From Pedobacter aquatilis (lineage in GTDB: Bacteria > Bacteroidota > Bacteroidia > Sphingobacteriales > Sphingobacteriaceae): a stretch of 64,000 nucleotides of DNA. Positions 18,809-27,526 of the stretch are shown in pieces; position 1 is the first letter of the stretch; every line of letters begins with the position of its first letter. The notes beneath the pieces are model-generated. The model was not told the DNA's origin, made no database searches, and saw only the letters and a list, made by a program, of their open reading frames with translations. The DNA lies in assembly GCF_030409415.1 (NCBI RefSeq), contig NZ_JAUFPW010000015.1, forward strand, positions 29,928-93,927, given 5' to 3'. The position numbers were made by a program, and so were the translations under genes.

Positions 18809-18953
18809 AATTACATTTTAACAAAATATGCTAGCAAAGTTTATTCCACCTTACTAGCATAATGTACATTTAATTCAGCTTAAACTGAAATTGAGAATTT
18901 GATAGCCAATTCCAGTAAAACTCATAATCCTTAACAGGTAACTAAACCGAATG

Positions 18954-20486
18954 CTATTCCCACTCGATAGTTGCAGGCGGTTTCGAGCTGATGTCGTATA
19001 CAACTCTATTAATGCCTTTAACTTTATTAATAATTTCGTTAGAGATTTTAGCCAAAACGGGATATGGTAAATGGCACCAATCCGCTGTCATACCATCTAC
19101 GGATTCCACAGCACGAAGCGCAATTACGTTCTCGTAAGTACGTTCATCGCCCATTACGCCTACAGATTGCACTGGCAAGAATATTGAACCTGCTTGCCAG
19201 ATTTTATCATATAAACCAGCAGCTTTTAATTCATGCATATAAATCGCATCAGCTTCTTGTAATATCGCAACTTTTTCTGCTGTAACCTCGCCTAAAATAC
19301 GAATACCCAAACCTGGCCCAGGGAAAGGATGGCGACCTAGAATTACATCATCAATGCCTAAAGCTTTACCAACTCGGCGAACTTCGTCTTTAAATAATGT
19401 TTTTAATGGCTCAACGACCTTTAATTTCATAAAATCTGGCAAACCACCAACATTATGATGAGATTTAATTGTAGCAGATGGGCCATTTACAGAAATAGAT
19501 TCGATTACATCTGGATAAATTGTTCCCTGACCTAACCAGTTTACACCAGTAACTTCATGGGCTGCATCATCAAAAACTTCAATAAAAACGCGACCAATGG
19601 CTTTACGTTTTAATTCAGGATCGGTTAAACCTGCAAGCTGACTTAAAAAACGATCTTTAGCATCAATACCTTTGATATTTAAGCCCATATGCTTGTATTG
19701 CTCAAGCACCTGCGCATATTCATCTTTACGTAATAAGCCATTATCTACAAAAATACAATGTAAGTTTGCACCAATTGCTTTATGCAACAAAACCGCAGCT
19801 ACACTACTATCAACCCCACCCGATAACCCTAAAACAACCTTATCATTACCTAAAGTTTGTTGCAATTCTGCAATCGTTATATCGATAAATGCTGTTGAAG
19901 TCCAATCCTGGCTACAGCCACAAATATCAACCAGGAAGTTTTCTAACAAAACTTTACCATCGATACTGTGCGTAACTTCCGGGTGGAATTGGATAGCATA
20001 AGTATCAGAATCTTTGATATGATAAGCGGCAACTTTAACACTCTCGGTACTTGCAATCAATTCTGCATTTTCCGGTATTTGAGTAATGGTATCCCCATGG
20101 CTCATCCATACTTGAGAATCGATGTTAATGCCTTTAAATAATTTATTCTCTTGATTTACAAAACTCAAATTTGCACGACCATATTCTCTTGTAGAAGAAG
20201 CCTGCACATCGCCACCAGATTGTTGAGCAATGTATTGAGCGCCATAACAAACCGCCAATAAAGGAAATTTTAAATGGAATTTTGTTAAATCTACCTGTGG
20301 TGCATCTTCCTGACGAACAGAATATGGGCTACCAGAAAAGATAACACCTTTTACATCAGCACTACTAATTTCAGGAAGATTATTAAATGGATATATTTCA
20401 CAGTAAATATTTAGTTCGCGAACTCTACGGGCTATGAGTTGTGTAAACTGCGAACCAAAATCGACGATAATGATTTTTTCTTGCAT
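18954..20486 (-). CDS. guaA: GMP synthase (glutamine-hydrolysing)
   Basis: Converts XMP to GMP using glutamine and ATP, the last step of guanine nucleotide synthesis. From the ATG at 20486 it has 510 aa. The class I amidotransferase half has its nucleophile at C80 (LLAVCYGAQ) and the His/Glu pair in FHPEVTHS. The PP-loop SGGVDSS lies near 225, and the C-terminal dimerisation domain ends [10 protein letters not shown] longer frame with 13 extra residues exists upstream, but the conserved N-terminus [13 protein letters not shown] and a TATCTTTG box ending 3 nt before this ATG decide the start. It heads the minus-strand run with the lipoprotein and methyltransferase genes. Confidence 0.97.
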   Translation of the reverse strand: MQEKIIIVDFGSQFTQLIARRVRELNIYCEIYPFNNLPEISSADVKGVIFSGSPYSVRQEDAPQVDLTKFHLKFPLLAVCYGAQYIAQQSGGDVQASSTREYGRANLSFVNQENKLFKGINIDSQVWMSHGDTITQIPENAELIASTESVKVAAYHIKDSDTYAIQFHPEVTHSIDGKVLLENFLVDICGCSQDWTSTAFIDITIAELQQTLGNDKVVLGLSGGVDSSVAAVLLHKAIGANLHCIFVDNGLLRKDEYAQVLEQYKHMGLNIKGIDAKDRFLSQLAGLTDPELKRKAIGRVFIEVFDDAAHEVTGVNWLGQGTIYPDVIESISVNGPSATIKSHHNVGGLPDFMKLKVVEPLKTLFKDEVRRVGKALGIDDVILGRHPFPGPGLGIRILGEVTAEKVAILQEADAIYMHELKAAGLYDKIWQAGSIFLPVQSVGVMGDERTYENVIALRAVESVDGMTADWCHLPYPVLAKISNEIINKVKGINRVVYDISSKPPATIEWE

Positions 20487-20489
20487 GGG

Positions 20490-20497
20490 CAAAGATA
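20490..20497 (-). promoter_or_regulatory. Putative -7 box of guaA
   Basis: The minus strand reads TATCTTTG and then CCC before the ATG at 20486. It supports that start codon and suggests a leaderless mRNA. Confidence 0.5.
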
Positions 20498-20561
20498 GGA
20501 TTTTAAGCTGAAAGCTAAAAGCCAAAAGATTAAAGAAAAACCATTATTTTGAATATTCTTT

Positions 20562-21020
20562 CTAGCCCGATATTAACTTCACTTCTACACCAAATTTCCT
20601 TAAAAAATCAACACCTTCATCGCTTGGCAAACCTTTATAAGCGGCATAAGATTTTGAATAATAAACCAGTTTTATTCCGGAAGACAATATTAATCTTGCA
20701 CAAGCAATACATGGAGACAAGGTTGTGTACAAGGTACAACCCTCAATTTTAGAACCGTTTTTAGAGGCGTAAAGAATTGCATTTTCTTCGGCATGCAAGG
20801 CTAAAGAACAACTGCCCTTACTATCTCTTGCGCAGCCATGCTCCGGCCATTCTTCATCACAATTGTGTGTACCTGCCGGCGGACCATTATATCCTATAGA
20901 AATTATACGGGTATCTTTAGTTAAAACTGCACCAACGTGCGCACGTACGCAATGCGAACGAGTTGCCAGTTCAGTAGCAAGATTCATAAATATAGAATCG
21001 AAACTTGGTTTTTTAGTCAT
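20562..21020 (-). CDS. dCMP deaminase / deoxycytidylate deaminase family protein
   Basis: A 152-aa zinc-dependent deaminase of the ComEB/dCMP deaminase family, which makes dUMP for thymidylate synthesis. The zinc site is HAE (76-78) plus PCIAC with Cys at 104 and 107. The segment YNGPPAGTHNCDEEWPEHGC is typical of the dCMP branch and distinguishes it from tRNA adenosine deaminase. An intrinsic terminator (21031-21062) lies only about 11 nt before the ATG, so transcription from the MFS gene upstream should mostly stop there. A promoter must overlap or lie within the terminator region, or expression depends on read-through. Confidence 0.92.
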   Translation of the reverse strand: MTKKPSFDSIFMNLATELATRSHCVRAHVGAVLTKDTRIISIGYNGPPAGTHNCDEEWPEHGCARDSKGSCSLALHAEENAILYASKNGSKIEGCTLYTTLSPCIACARLILSSGIKLVYYSKSYAAYKGLPSDEGVDFLRKFGVEVKLISG

Positions 21021-21030
21021 GCTTAAAATT

Positions 21031-21062
21031 AAAAAGCCACAAAAGCTAAAGCTCTTGTGGCT
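21031..21062 (-). terminator. Terminator of the MFS transporter gene, directly ahead of the deaminase start
   Basis: On the minus strand AGCCACAAGAGCT / AGCTTTTGTGGCT (one mismatch, 2-nt loop) is followed by TTTTTAATTTT. It lies between the MFS stop at 21083 and the deaminase ATG at 21020. Confidence 0.8.
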
Positions 21063-21082
21063 GCAAAAATACTTTATTAATT

Positions 21083-22516
21083 TTAATGACCGCCAGAAAG
21101 TTTTTTATCAAAACTAATGCCCTGCGACCTTAAAATACCGCTCACTTTCCATGCATAGAAAGCTAAATAAGCGAAACAAATAATACCTACAATATAACTG
21201 TATTGGATGCCTGTAAATTCAGAAACCGCTCCTTGAAGCCAGCTGATAATACCTCCGCCCATAATCATCATAATAAGGAAACTACTACCCTGACTGGTGT
21301 GTTTACCTAAACCACTAACGGCTAATGTAAAAATACAAGGCCATAATGTACTACAAAATAAACCTACACTTGTAATCGCGTAAACGCTTACCATTCCGGT
21401 TGTAAACATTCCGATTAACAAGGCTAAAATTCCAATAGCAGAAAAGATTAGTAGCATTCTTGCAGGGTTTCCTTTACTAGCCATATCTGCAATTATCAAG
21501 ACTAAAATAATAAGTCCGTAAACATAAAATGGAGCTAAATCATGGTCAGCAATTGCATTAACAGCAAGGAAAATGCCGAATGCTAAATATGGTGCAACAA
21601 ATCTTAAAATCTTCTGTGTACCTACATTATCTGTAAAAGCTTCAACAGCCCCTGTCCATCTACCAATCATCATACTTGCCCAATAAAGTGAAATATAGGG
21701 TGCAATATCATGCAGAGCAAAACCCAAATCCTTTTCCATGTAAGCAGGTAAGTTGCTAGCTGTAGATACCTCAACCCCAACGTATACAAAAATGGCAATC
21801 ATACCTAACACTAATTGAGGGTATTTTAAAGCAGAGCCTTTTGCACCAACTTCTTCGGTTGTTGCCTCTACCAAAGCTGGTCTATCTGGTAATGAAGATA
21901 ATTTTAAGAAAATTGCAACAGCGATAAATGCTACACCCAATATCAAATAAGGTACTTTAACACTTTCAATGCTAATATTCGAACTTGCATTTGCAGCCGA
22001 ACCGAAAATTGCAAAACTTACAATAAGTGGTCCGATAGTAGTACCGAAGTTATTAATACCACCTGCTAAAGTTAAACGCTGTGAACCAGTATTAATTGGC
22101 CCTAATGCTATTGCTAAAGGATTAGCAACCGTTTGCTGTAGCGAAAATCCTAAAGCAACTATAAATAATCCTGAAAGCATTAATGCAAATGAACCGGTAT
22201 TTGCAGCAGGGTAAAATAACAAGGTACCAACAGCCGAAATAACCAAACCTAATGCTAATGAATTTTTATAGCCTAATTTATTTACGATATCCTGTTTCAT
22301 TAAAACAGAAATTCCGTTGTAAATTAAGGCTCCAACTGTATAAGCAATATAAAATGCTAATGAAACCAGCTGACTTTCGGCCTGAGATAAATCGAAAGCC
22401 TTTTTGAAAACGGGTATTAAAATATCATTACTTGCGGCCACAAAGCCCCAAAAAAAGAAAACGGTAACCAAGGGTATAAATTGCCCCCACTTGGTTTGTA
22501 CTTGTTCTTTGCTCAT
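21083..22516 (-). CDS. Sugar MFS transporter (FucP/GluP-like)
   Basis: A 477-aa major facilitator with 12 predicted helices, of the fucose:H+ symporter / glucose-galactose transporter branch. The first helix region VTVFFFWGFVAASNDILIPV is the branch signature, and the SLQQTVANPLAIALGPINTG segment contains the conserved QxxANP pattern. The substrate is a hexose by family. The open frame extends 73 codons upstream, but that extension is not protein-like for this family; MSKEQVQTKWG at 22516 is the sensible start. It is divergent from the lysE gene with a 143-bp shared upstream region. No sugar catabolic genes are adjacent. Confidence 0.92.
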   Translation of the reverse strand: MSKEQVQTKWGQFIPLVTVFFFWGFVAASNDILIPVFKKAFDLSQAESQLVSLAFYIAYTVGALIYNGISVLMKQDIVNKLGYKNSLALGLVISAVGTLLFYPAANTGSFALMLSGLFIVALGFSLQQTVANPLAIALGPINTGSQRLTLAGGINNFGTTIGPLIVSFAIFGSAANASSNISIESVKVPYLILGVAFIAVAIFLKLSSLPDRPALVEATTEEVGAKGSALKYPQLVLGMIAIFVYVGVEVSTASNLPAYMEKDLGFALHDIAPYISLYWASMMIGRWTGAVEAFTDNVGTQKILRFVAPYLAFGIFLAVNAIADHDLAPFYVYGLIILVLIIADMASKGNPARMLLIFSAIGILALLIGMFTTGMVSVYAITSVGLFCSTLWPCIFTLAVSGLGKHTSQGSSFLIMMIMGGGIISWLQGAVSEFTGIQYSYIVGIICFAYLAFYAWKVSGILRSQGISFDKKLSGGH

Positions 22517-22659
22517 TTTTAAATTTAGTTTTAGTGGGGCTAAACTTAAATAAAAAAAAATTAAAAAACGGTTATTTTGAAACAACACCTGTAACAAAAT
22601 TAAAGTTGATTTGTTAAGCTTTAAATTGCATATTCGCATATTCATAAACAACAGAATGC

Positions 22660-23295
22660 ATGTTTGAAGCCATATTGTTAGGTATAGGGGCAGGGATAAT
22701 TTCATCGTTTTTAACAGGGCCGGTATTTTTTGCAATGATTAAAACCAGTATAGAAAGGGGCTTCAAAGCTGGCTTTTCTTTAGCATCTGGGGTAATTATT
22801 AGTGACATCATTTTAATAGGTATTGTGTTATATGGTAGCCAATTTTTTAATTACCAAGCCAATATTGATAAATTTGATAAGTACGTGGGTATAATTGGCG
22901 GCGTGTTTTTACTTGCCGTTGGCATTTATTATTTAGTGGCTAAAACCAGAGTTCAATACCAGGATAATGCAATCCAAAAAATCAGTAAACGGGGTTACGT
23001 AATAAAAGGTTTCTTAATGTGCATCTTAACGCCATCAACACTTATGTTTTGGATAGTTGTAAGTGGCATAATTTCAATAAAACTAAATAATAAACTAAAT
23101 GAGATGTTAGTTTGCTGTATCATCGCTATGATTACACAACTTACCGTAGATGGCTTTAAATGCTTTTATTCGAGTAAATTAAGATACCGAATAAACGAAA
23201 ATTCGCTTACCAAATTAAATAAAGTTGCGGGTGTAATTATTATTATTTTTGCCTCGTGGCTAATTATAAAAACATATTTTCATTACTACGTTTAA
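22660..23295 (+). CDS. LysE-family translocator
   Basis: A 211-aa inner-membrane exporter of the LysE/RhtB superfamily with six predicted helices. The N-terminal helix shows GAGIISSFLTGPVFFAMIKT, matching the family's opening, and CILTPSTLMFWIVVSG is the conserved Pro-containing segment of the fourth helix. Members export amino acids; the substrate is unknown here. The C-terminal segment KVAGVIIIIFASWLI reappears in degraded form about 60 bp downstream (see the fragment at 23302), evidence for a former paralogue in tandem. The ATG at 22660 is the natural start. Confidence 0.88.
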   Translation: MFEAILLGIGAGIISSFLTGPVFFAMIKTSIERGFKAGFSLASGVIISDIILIGIVLYGSQFFNYQANIDKFDKYVGIIGGVFLLAVGIYYLVAKTRVQYQDNAIQKISKRGYVIKGFLMCILTPSTLMFWIVVSGIISIKLNNKLNEMLVCCIIAMITQLTVDGFKCFYSSKLRYRINENSLTKLNKVAGVIIIIFASWLIIKTYFHYYV

Positions 23296-23301
23296 AAATT
23301 G

Positions 23302-23394
23302 TACTGTCAACACGAGTCACTATACTTCGAATTTGGGCAAGAGAACGAGATCAAAATTGCCGGGGTAATCATCATTTTCTTTGCCATTTGCTGA
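23302..23394 (+). pseudogene. Remnant 3' end of a second LysE-type gene
   Basis: In the frame ending at the TGA at 23392-23394 the sequence reads IKIAGVIIIFFAIC, against KVAGVIIIIFASW near the end of the intact lysE gene just upstream. About nine of eleven aligned residues are identical. The DNA differs mostly at third codon positions, the pattern expected of diverged coding sequence. Upstream of ~23326 the frame stays open for several codons but no longer matches. No start codon or full domain remains. It is most simply the tail of a tandem paralogue whose body was deleted. Confidence 0.5.
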
Positions 23395-23438
23395 TGTACA
23401 AAACTTATATCCAGTTTATGCATGAAACTAACTCTATT

Positions 23439-23470
23439 GTCATTGCGAGGTACGAAACAATCTTACAACC
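23439..23470. repeat. REP-like single arm, family A
   Basis: It begins GTCATTGCGAGGTACGAAAC and runs on to CTTACAACC, matching the left arm and following bases of the palindrome at 23664 with one substitution. No matching right arm follows. Confidence 0.7.
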
Positions 23471-23663
23471 ATAGGTTTTGTTGCCAAACACCAGCAACCA
23501 CCTAAATTAGAAGAAACATATTTATTTGAAGCGCAAAACCTGTACAAATCGGTTTCGATAATCCCGCCATCGCTTCAAGTCCTCATTTCGCTATGCTACA
23601 TTGTGGGCTTTCCGCTTTGTCGGGGCTATTTAGCTTAAGCTTGTGCAAGAAGCTAAGTGCGGT

Positions 23664-23746
23664 CGTCATTGCGAGGTACGAAGCAATCTTACAACCCTGG
23701 GTTTTTAATATAACGCTTTAAGATTGCTTCGTGCCTCGCAATGACG
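23664..23746. repeat. REP-like palindrome, family A
   Basis: Arms of 28 bp at 23664-23691 and 23719-23746 are reverse complements with a single mismatch. The left arm begins CGTCATTGCGAGGTACGAAG and the right arm ends CTCGCAATGACG. The loop is 27 nt. Confidence 0.85.
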
Positions 23747-23831
23747 GAAATGTGCCAAAAAGCCGGGCTGCAAAACTAAAAAGGGCAAAAACTTTCGTCT
23801 TCACCCTATAATAATTTATAGATTTAAAAGC

Positions 23832-25733
23832 TTAGTAAGCTCTTTGATTATTTCCTTCTTTCCAATTGATAAAAGCCTTGTTTACAACTTTATTACCGCC
23901 CGGTGTTGGATAATTACCAGAGAAATACCAATCGCCTTTATTTTTCGGACAAGCCTCGTGCAGGTTTTCCAAGCTTTGGTAAATCACTTCAACCTCAGCA
24001 ACCGTGCCTTTGGGCGTAATAATCTGGGCAATTTTTGCAGAAATTTCTTCAGGTGTAAAAGGCTTATAGATTTCCTTTACATGGTTTACAATTTCTTCTT
24101 TAGGCAACAATAAGGAAGCTTTACATTTTGCGTAAACATCTTCTATTACCTGCCACATGCCACGTTCGGTTAGCAATTGTATTGCTGCATCAAAAGCCAC
24201 AAACTGCCCCATCCTACTCATATCTATACCATAACAATCCGGGTAACGGATTTGAGGAGCAGAAGAAACAATAATAATTTTCTTAGGATGCAACCTATCA
24301 ACGATTTTGATGATGCTTTGCTTAAGCGTAGTACCTCTTACGATTGAATCATCGAGCGCTACTAAAGTATCCTGATGATTATTGATAATTCCGTAAGTAG
24401 TATCATAAACGTGGGCAACCATTTCACTTCTATCCGCATCTTGCGTAATAAAAGTACGAAGCTTAACATCTTTAACCGCAAGCTTCTCAACCCTTGGTGC
24501 TAACGATAATAATTCTTCAAGCTGCTCATCTGATAATTCTTCCTTTTTATGCAAAAGAATATCTTTCTGATGTCTGCGAACATATTGCTGAACACCATCT
24601 ACCATACCAAAAAAGGCAACTTCTGCCGTATTGGGTATGAAAGAAAACACTGTATTTTTTAAATCGTAGTTTACGGCCTGAAGAATTTTATCGCTTAATA
24701 AACGACCAAGTTGCTTGCGTTCGCGGTAAATTTCTACATCGCTACCTTTTGAAAAGTAAATACGTTCGAAAGAACAAGATAAACGCTCAGTAGGTTCACG
24801 GAATTGCTCCATACTTACCTCGCCGTTTTTCTTGATGATTAAAGCATGACCCGGGTCAATTTCCTTAACATCTTTAAACTGAATGTTGAAAGCAGTTTGT
24901 AATGCCGGTCTTTCAGAAGCTGCTACTACAATCTCATCATCGTAGTAATAATAAGCCGGACGAATACCAGCCGGGTCTCTCATAATGAAAGAATCGCCGT
25001 TACCAACCATACCACAAATAGAATAGCCGCCATCCCAGGTTTTAGCCGAGCGACGAAGAATATTGGCTACATCTAAATTATCAGAAATTTTATGCGTGAT
25101 GGCAATGTTATCGTGTCCTTCTTTTTTATATTTATCAAAAAGGTCTTGATTTTCATCATCAAGGAAGTGACCGATTTTTTCTAAAACCGTTACGGTATCT
25201 GCTTTTTCTTTTGGATGCTGACCCAACTCGTACAATTGCTCCAGTAATTCATCAACATTAGTCATGTTGAAGTTACCGGCAATAACAAGGTTACGTGTCA
25301 TCCAGTTGTTTTGCCTTAAAAAAGGATGGCAATTTTCGATACTGTTTTTACCATGTGTACCATAACGCAAATGGCCCAATAACACCTCGCCAATAAAGCT
25401 AACGTTGTTTTTGAGCCACTCTGTATCCTGCATTAGTTCGGGTGTATTTTCCTGAATATCAACAAACTTGTTTTGTACATATTCAAAAATATCTGCAACC
25501 GCGTTCGAAGCCATGCTCCGATATCGGCTGATGTATCTACTGCCGGGTTTCATATCCAGTTTAATGGTTGCAATACCTGCGCCATCCTGGCCTCGGTTAT
25601 GCTGTTTTTCCATTAAAAGGTATAATTTGTTAAGGCCGTAAAGTGCTGTACCGTACTTTTGCTGGTAGTAAGAAAGTGGTTTTAACAGGCGAATAAAAGC
25701 GATTCCGCATTCGTGTTTTATCTGATCACTCAT
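23832..25733 (-). CDS. Long PurF-like amidophosphoribosyltransferase / class II glutamine amidotransferase
   Basis: A 633-aa protein with an N-terminal nucleophile glutaminase domain and a C-terminal phosphoribosyltransferase domain. The sequence MSDQIKHE|CGIAFI suggests removal of an eight-residue propeptide to expose Cys9, as in PurF. The PRPP loop LDDSIVRGTTLKQ is intact, so the PurF reaction (PRPP plus glutamine to phosphoribosylamine) is possible. At 633 aa it is about 130 longer than classical PurF, matching a long form seen in Bacteroidota. It could be a second paralogue with another role, since no pur genes are nearby. The ATG at 25733 is preferred over one 21 bp upstream, which lies in the -7 box region. 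Confidence 0.85.
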   Translation of the reverse strand: MSDQIKHECGIAFIRLLKPLSYYQQKYGTALYGLNKLYLLMEKQHNRGQDGAGIATIKLDMKPGSRYISRYRSMASNAVADIFEYVQNKFVDIQENTPELMQDTEWLKNNVSFIGEVLLGHLRYGTHGKNSIENCHPFLRQNNWMTRNLVIAGNFNMTNVDELLEQLYELGQHPKEKADTVTVLEKIGHFLDDENQDLFDKYKKEGHDNIAITHKISDNLDVANILRRSAKTWDGGYSICGMVGNGDSFIMRDPAGIRPAYYYYDDEIVVAASERPALQTAFNIQFKDVKEIDPGHALIIKKNGEVSMEQFREPTERLSCSFERIYFSKGSDVEIYRERKQLGRLLSDKILQAVNYDLKNTVFSFIPNTAEVAFFGMVDGVQQYVRRHQKDILLHKKEELSDEQLEELLSLAPRVEKLAVKDVKLRTFITQDADRSEMVAHVYDTTYGIINNHQDTLVALDDSIVRGTTLKQSIIKIVDRLHPKKIIIVSSAPQIRYPDCYGIDMSRMGQFVAFDAAIQLLTERGMWQVIEDVYAKCKASLLLPKEEIVNHVKEIYKPFTPEEISAKIAQIITPKGTVAEVEVIYQSLENLHEACPKNKGDWYFSGNYPTPGGNKVVNKAFINWKEGNNQRAY

Positions 25734-25751
25734 TGTGTGGGTTTGAAGCCG

Positions 25752-25759
25752 CAAAGTTA
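25752..25759 (-). promoter_or_regulatory. Putative -7 box of the PurF-like gene
   Basis: The minus strand reads TAACTTTG, 18 nt before the ATG at 25733. It overlaps the alternative upstream ATG and so argues for the downstream start. Confidence 0.45.
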
Positions 25760-25863
25760 TCCTTTTAAATACTCACAACCTAAACAAAAATGTTTTCTTT
25801 TGTCACAAAGGAGTTAATTTGGATTAACTATTTAATACTACGATTTATAGAAATCACTTTATG

Positions 25864-26682
25864 CTACATTTTATCTGATTTCAATTCCTCACCAAAAAAT
25901 ATTGAAGCATTTTTATTGAATACAGTACAATCACCGCTGGTGTAAAATTGCCTTTGTTTGCTTCTCCCAAGTCTCTCTTCCATTTCAGGATGCCTACTCA
26001 AATAATCTGCAAGGCTTTCAGCTACAATTTCACCCTGTGTTAAAATATTAATATAATCAGGAAAAATAGCCCTTAGCTTTGGCATAAGTAACGGATAATG
26101 TGTACAGGCCAATAAAACACAATCAATCTCGCTAGATTGCGCCATCAAAGCATCTGCATATTCTTTTACAAAAAAATCTGCTCCGGTTTGCAAGTGTTCA
26201 TTATTCTCGATTAATGGAACCCACATTGGGCAGGCTTGCTGAAAAACCTTTACATCTGGAAAAAATTTATTAATTTCTAACAGGTAAGATTCTGAATTTA
26301 TTGTTCCTCGAGTACCCATTACACCAACGTTCTTACTTGTTGTATATGCGTCAATAACCTCTGCCGTGGGACGAATTACACCTAATACTCTCCTATCTGG
26401 ATATTTTGCAGGCAAATCCTTTTGCTGAATCGTTCTTAAAGCTTTAGCAGAAGCTGTATTACATGCCAAAATAACCAGTTTACAACCCTTGGCAAATAAC
26501 CATTCAACGCACTCTAGAGTATACCGATAGATTGTATCAAAAGAATGGTCGCCGTAAGGGGAACGGGCATTATCACCTAAATAAATATAATCGTATTCTG
26601 GTAGCTTTTCTGCTATCGAACGAAAGACCGTTAAACCCCCATATCCTGAATCGAAAATACCTATTGGTGATGATTGCTGCAT
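25864..26682 (-). CDS. murI: Glutamate racemase
   Basis: Makes D-glutamate for peptidoglycan. The 272-aa product has the opening PIGIFDSGYGGLTVF and the two catalytic cysteines, C74 in ILACNTAS and a second near residue 190 in LLACTHYPLL. YLGDNARSPYG (35-45) is the substrate loop. It follows the bamA-ompH-ompH genes on the same strand, an order found in other Bacteroidota, but the terminator at 26814-26848 lies between. Expression therefore probably comes from its own promoter in the 130 bp upstream, which also holds a direct repeat of the word TGTAAAGTTAAAAGGTTT. Confidence 0.95.
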   Translation of the reverse strand: MQQSSPIGIFDSGYGGLTVFRSIAEKLPEYDYIYLGDNARSPYGDHSFDTIYRYTLECVEWLFAKGCKLVILACNTASAKALRTIQQKDLPAKYPDRRVLGVIRPTAEVIDAYTTSKNVGVMGTRGTINSESYLLEINKFFPDVKVFQQACPMWVPLIENNEHLQTGADFFVKEYADALMAQSSEIDCVLLACTHYPLLMPKLRAIFPDYINILTQGEIVAESLADYLSRHPEMEERLGRSKQRQFYTSGDCTVFNKNASIFFGEELKSDKM

Positions 26683-26705
26683 GATAAAGTTTAAATGTTG
26701 GAAAA

Positions 26706-26762
26706 CTGTAAAGTTAAAAGGTTTTTTAAAATTTAGCAGTTGTAAAGTTAAAAGGTTTGAAG
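26706..26762. repeat. Direct repeat upstream of murI
   Basis: TGTAAAGTTAAAAGGTTT occurs twice, about 36 bp apart. Similar AGTT-rich words recur in other gaps of this window (41.5 kb, 51.8 kb and 61.7 kb). Confidence 0.5.
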
Positions 26763-26813
26763 GTTGAAATCATGAACTTTCAGACTTTTAACATTTAAAC
26801 ATCCCAACTTAAA

Positions 26814-26848
26814 CAAAAAAACGGAACTAAGTTAAACCTAGTTCCGTT
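26814..26848 (-). terminator. Terminator after the second ompH gene
   Basis: Perfect 10-bp stem AACGGAACTA / TAGTTCCGTT followed on the minus strand by a T-rich run (TTTTTTTG). It closes the bamA-ompH-ompH transcript ahead of murI. Confidence 0.85.
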
Positions 26849-26889
26849 CGATACTTTAAGCTAAGAGACTAATGGCTCTTCACTAAAGA

Positions 26890-27468
26890 TTATTTTTTGG
26901 GAGCAGCTGGTTTTGCTGCAGTTGCAGAAATACCTAATTTAGTTTTTACAGCAGCAGTAATATCTTCGCCACCATCCCAGAAAATTAAGTTGTTACCACC
27001 TTGTCCATTTGCTGTATCAAATACATAAGCTAAACCTTTTTCTTTAGCTACAGAATTTACTGCACTAGCTACTTTAGTATTAATTGGCTGAATTAATTCT
27101 GCTTGTTTAGTACCTAAATCTTGTTGAGCTTTAGTTTGAGCATCACCAATACGTTTTTGTAAATCTTGCAATTCTGTTGCAGCAGTTTGTAATTCTTTAT
27201 CTACTGTTTCTTTGTTAGCCTCGCTACGTGTTTTTTCTTTAGCTTGTGCAGCTGTCAATTTAGATTGATATTCTTTAATCATCACATCTATTTCAGCTTG
27301 CTTAGTTTTACTTAAGTTTTGTAAAGTAGTTTCTGCTGTTTTAGATTCAGGTAAGTTTGCAAATACCTCTTCTGAATTTACGTGACCAATCTTTTGCTGT
27401 GCATTTGCCATATTCGCTGTAAACAATAAACCTGCTGCTACAAAGAATACGTTAATTAACTTTCTCAT
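26890..27468 (-). CDS. OmpH/Skp-family periplasmic chaperone (second copy)
   Basis: A 192-aa secreted protein: signal peptide to about residue 23 (ANA|Q), then a start strand QKIGHVNSEEVFANLPESK, a long coiled-coil arm (~50-125, rich in Lys/Glu/Gln/Ala) and a returning strand ending near KLGISATA. This is the Skp layout, a trimeric chaperone that carries unfolded outer-membrane proteins to the BAM complex. It has an Ala/Pro/Lys-rich tail (AAKPAAPKK) absent from the first copy. It lies 58 bp after that copy and downstream of bamA, so its job in outer-membrane protein assembly is strongly supported by context. Confidence 0.92.
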   Translation of the reverse strand: MRKLINVFFVAAGLLFTANMANAQQKIGHVNSEEVFANLPESKTAETTLQNLSKTKQAEIDVMIKEYQSKLTAAQAKEKTRSEANKETVDKELQTAATELQDLQKRIGDAQTKAQQDLGTKQAELIQPINTKVASAVNSVAKEKGLAYVFDTANGQGGNNLIFWDGGEDITAAVKTKLGISATAAKPAAPKK

Positions 27469-27526
27469 TTCTATTTTACTTTTTATTTTTTTAATTGTTT
27501 TTCCTTTTTTTTCGAGGGCGAATATA

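Larger units (their letters stand above)
23296..23831. other. Gene-free repeat-rich region
   Basis: About 535 bp between lysE and the PurF-like gene. It holds the LysE tail remnant (23302-23394), one single arm (23439-23470) and one complete REP-like palindrome (23664-23746), and a GC-richer repeat segment (~23535-23640) containing CCCGCCAT and GTCGGGGC words that resembles segments near 52.9-53.2 kb. No live gene was seen. Confidence 0.6.

Noticed and set aside
18829..18861. ATGCTAG/CTAGCAT hairpin between guaA and the lipoprotein gene as a terminator
   Set aside because: The stem is only 7 bp with a long loop and no proper T-run on the minus strand; too weak to call.
20549..20752. 67-aa frame opposite the dCMP deaminase gene
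   Set aside because: It lies entirely antisense to a clear gene and has no start-site support.
22517..22735. N-terminal extension of the sugar MFS transporter by 73 codons
   Set aside because: It overlaps the start of the divergent lysE gene, and relatives begin near MSKEQ; it is an open-frame extension only.
23256..23474. 72-aa plus-strand frame overlapping the end of lysE
   Set aside because: It is out of frame with the LysE remnant and ends in a REP-like arm.
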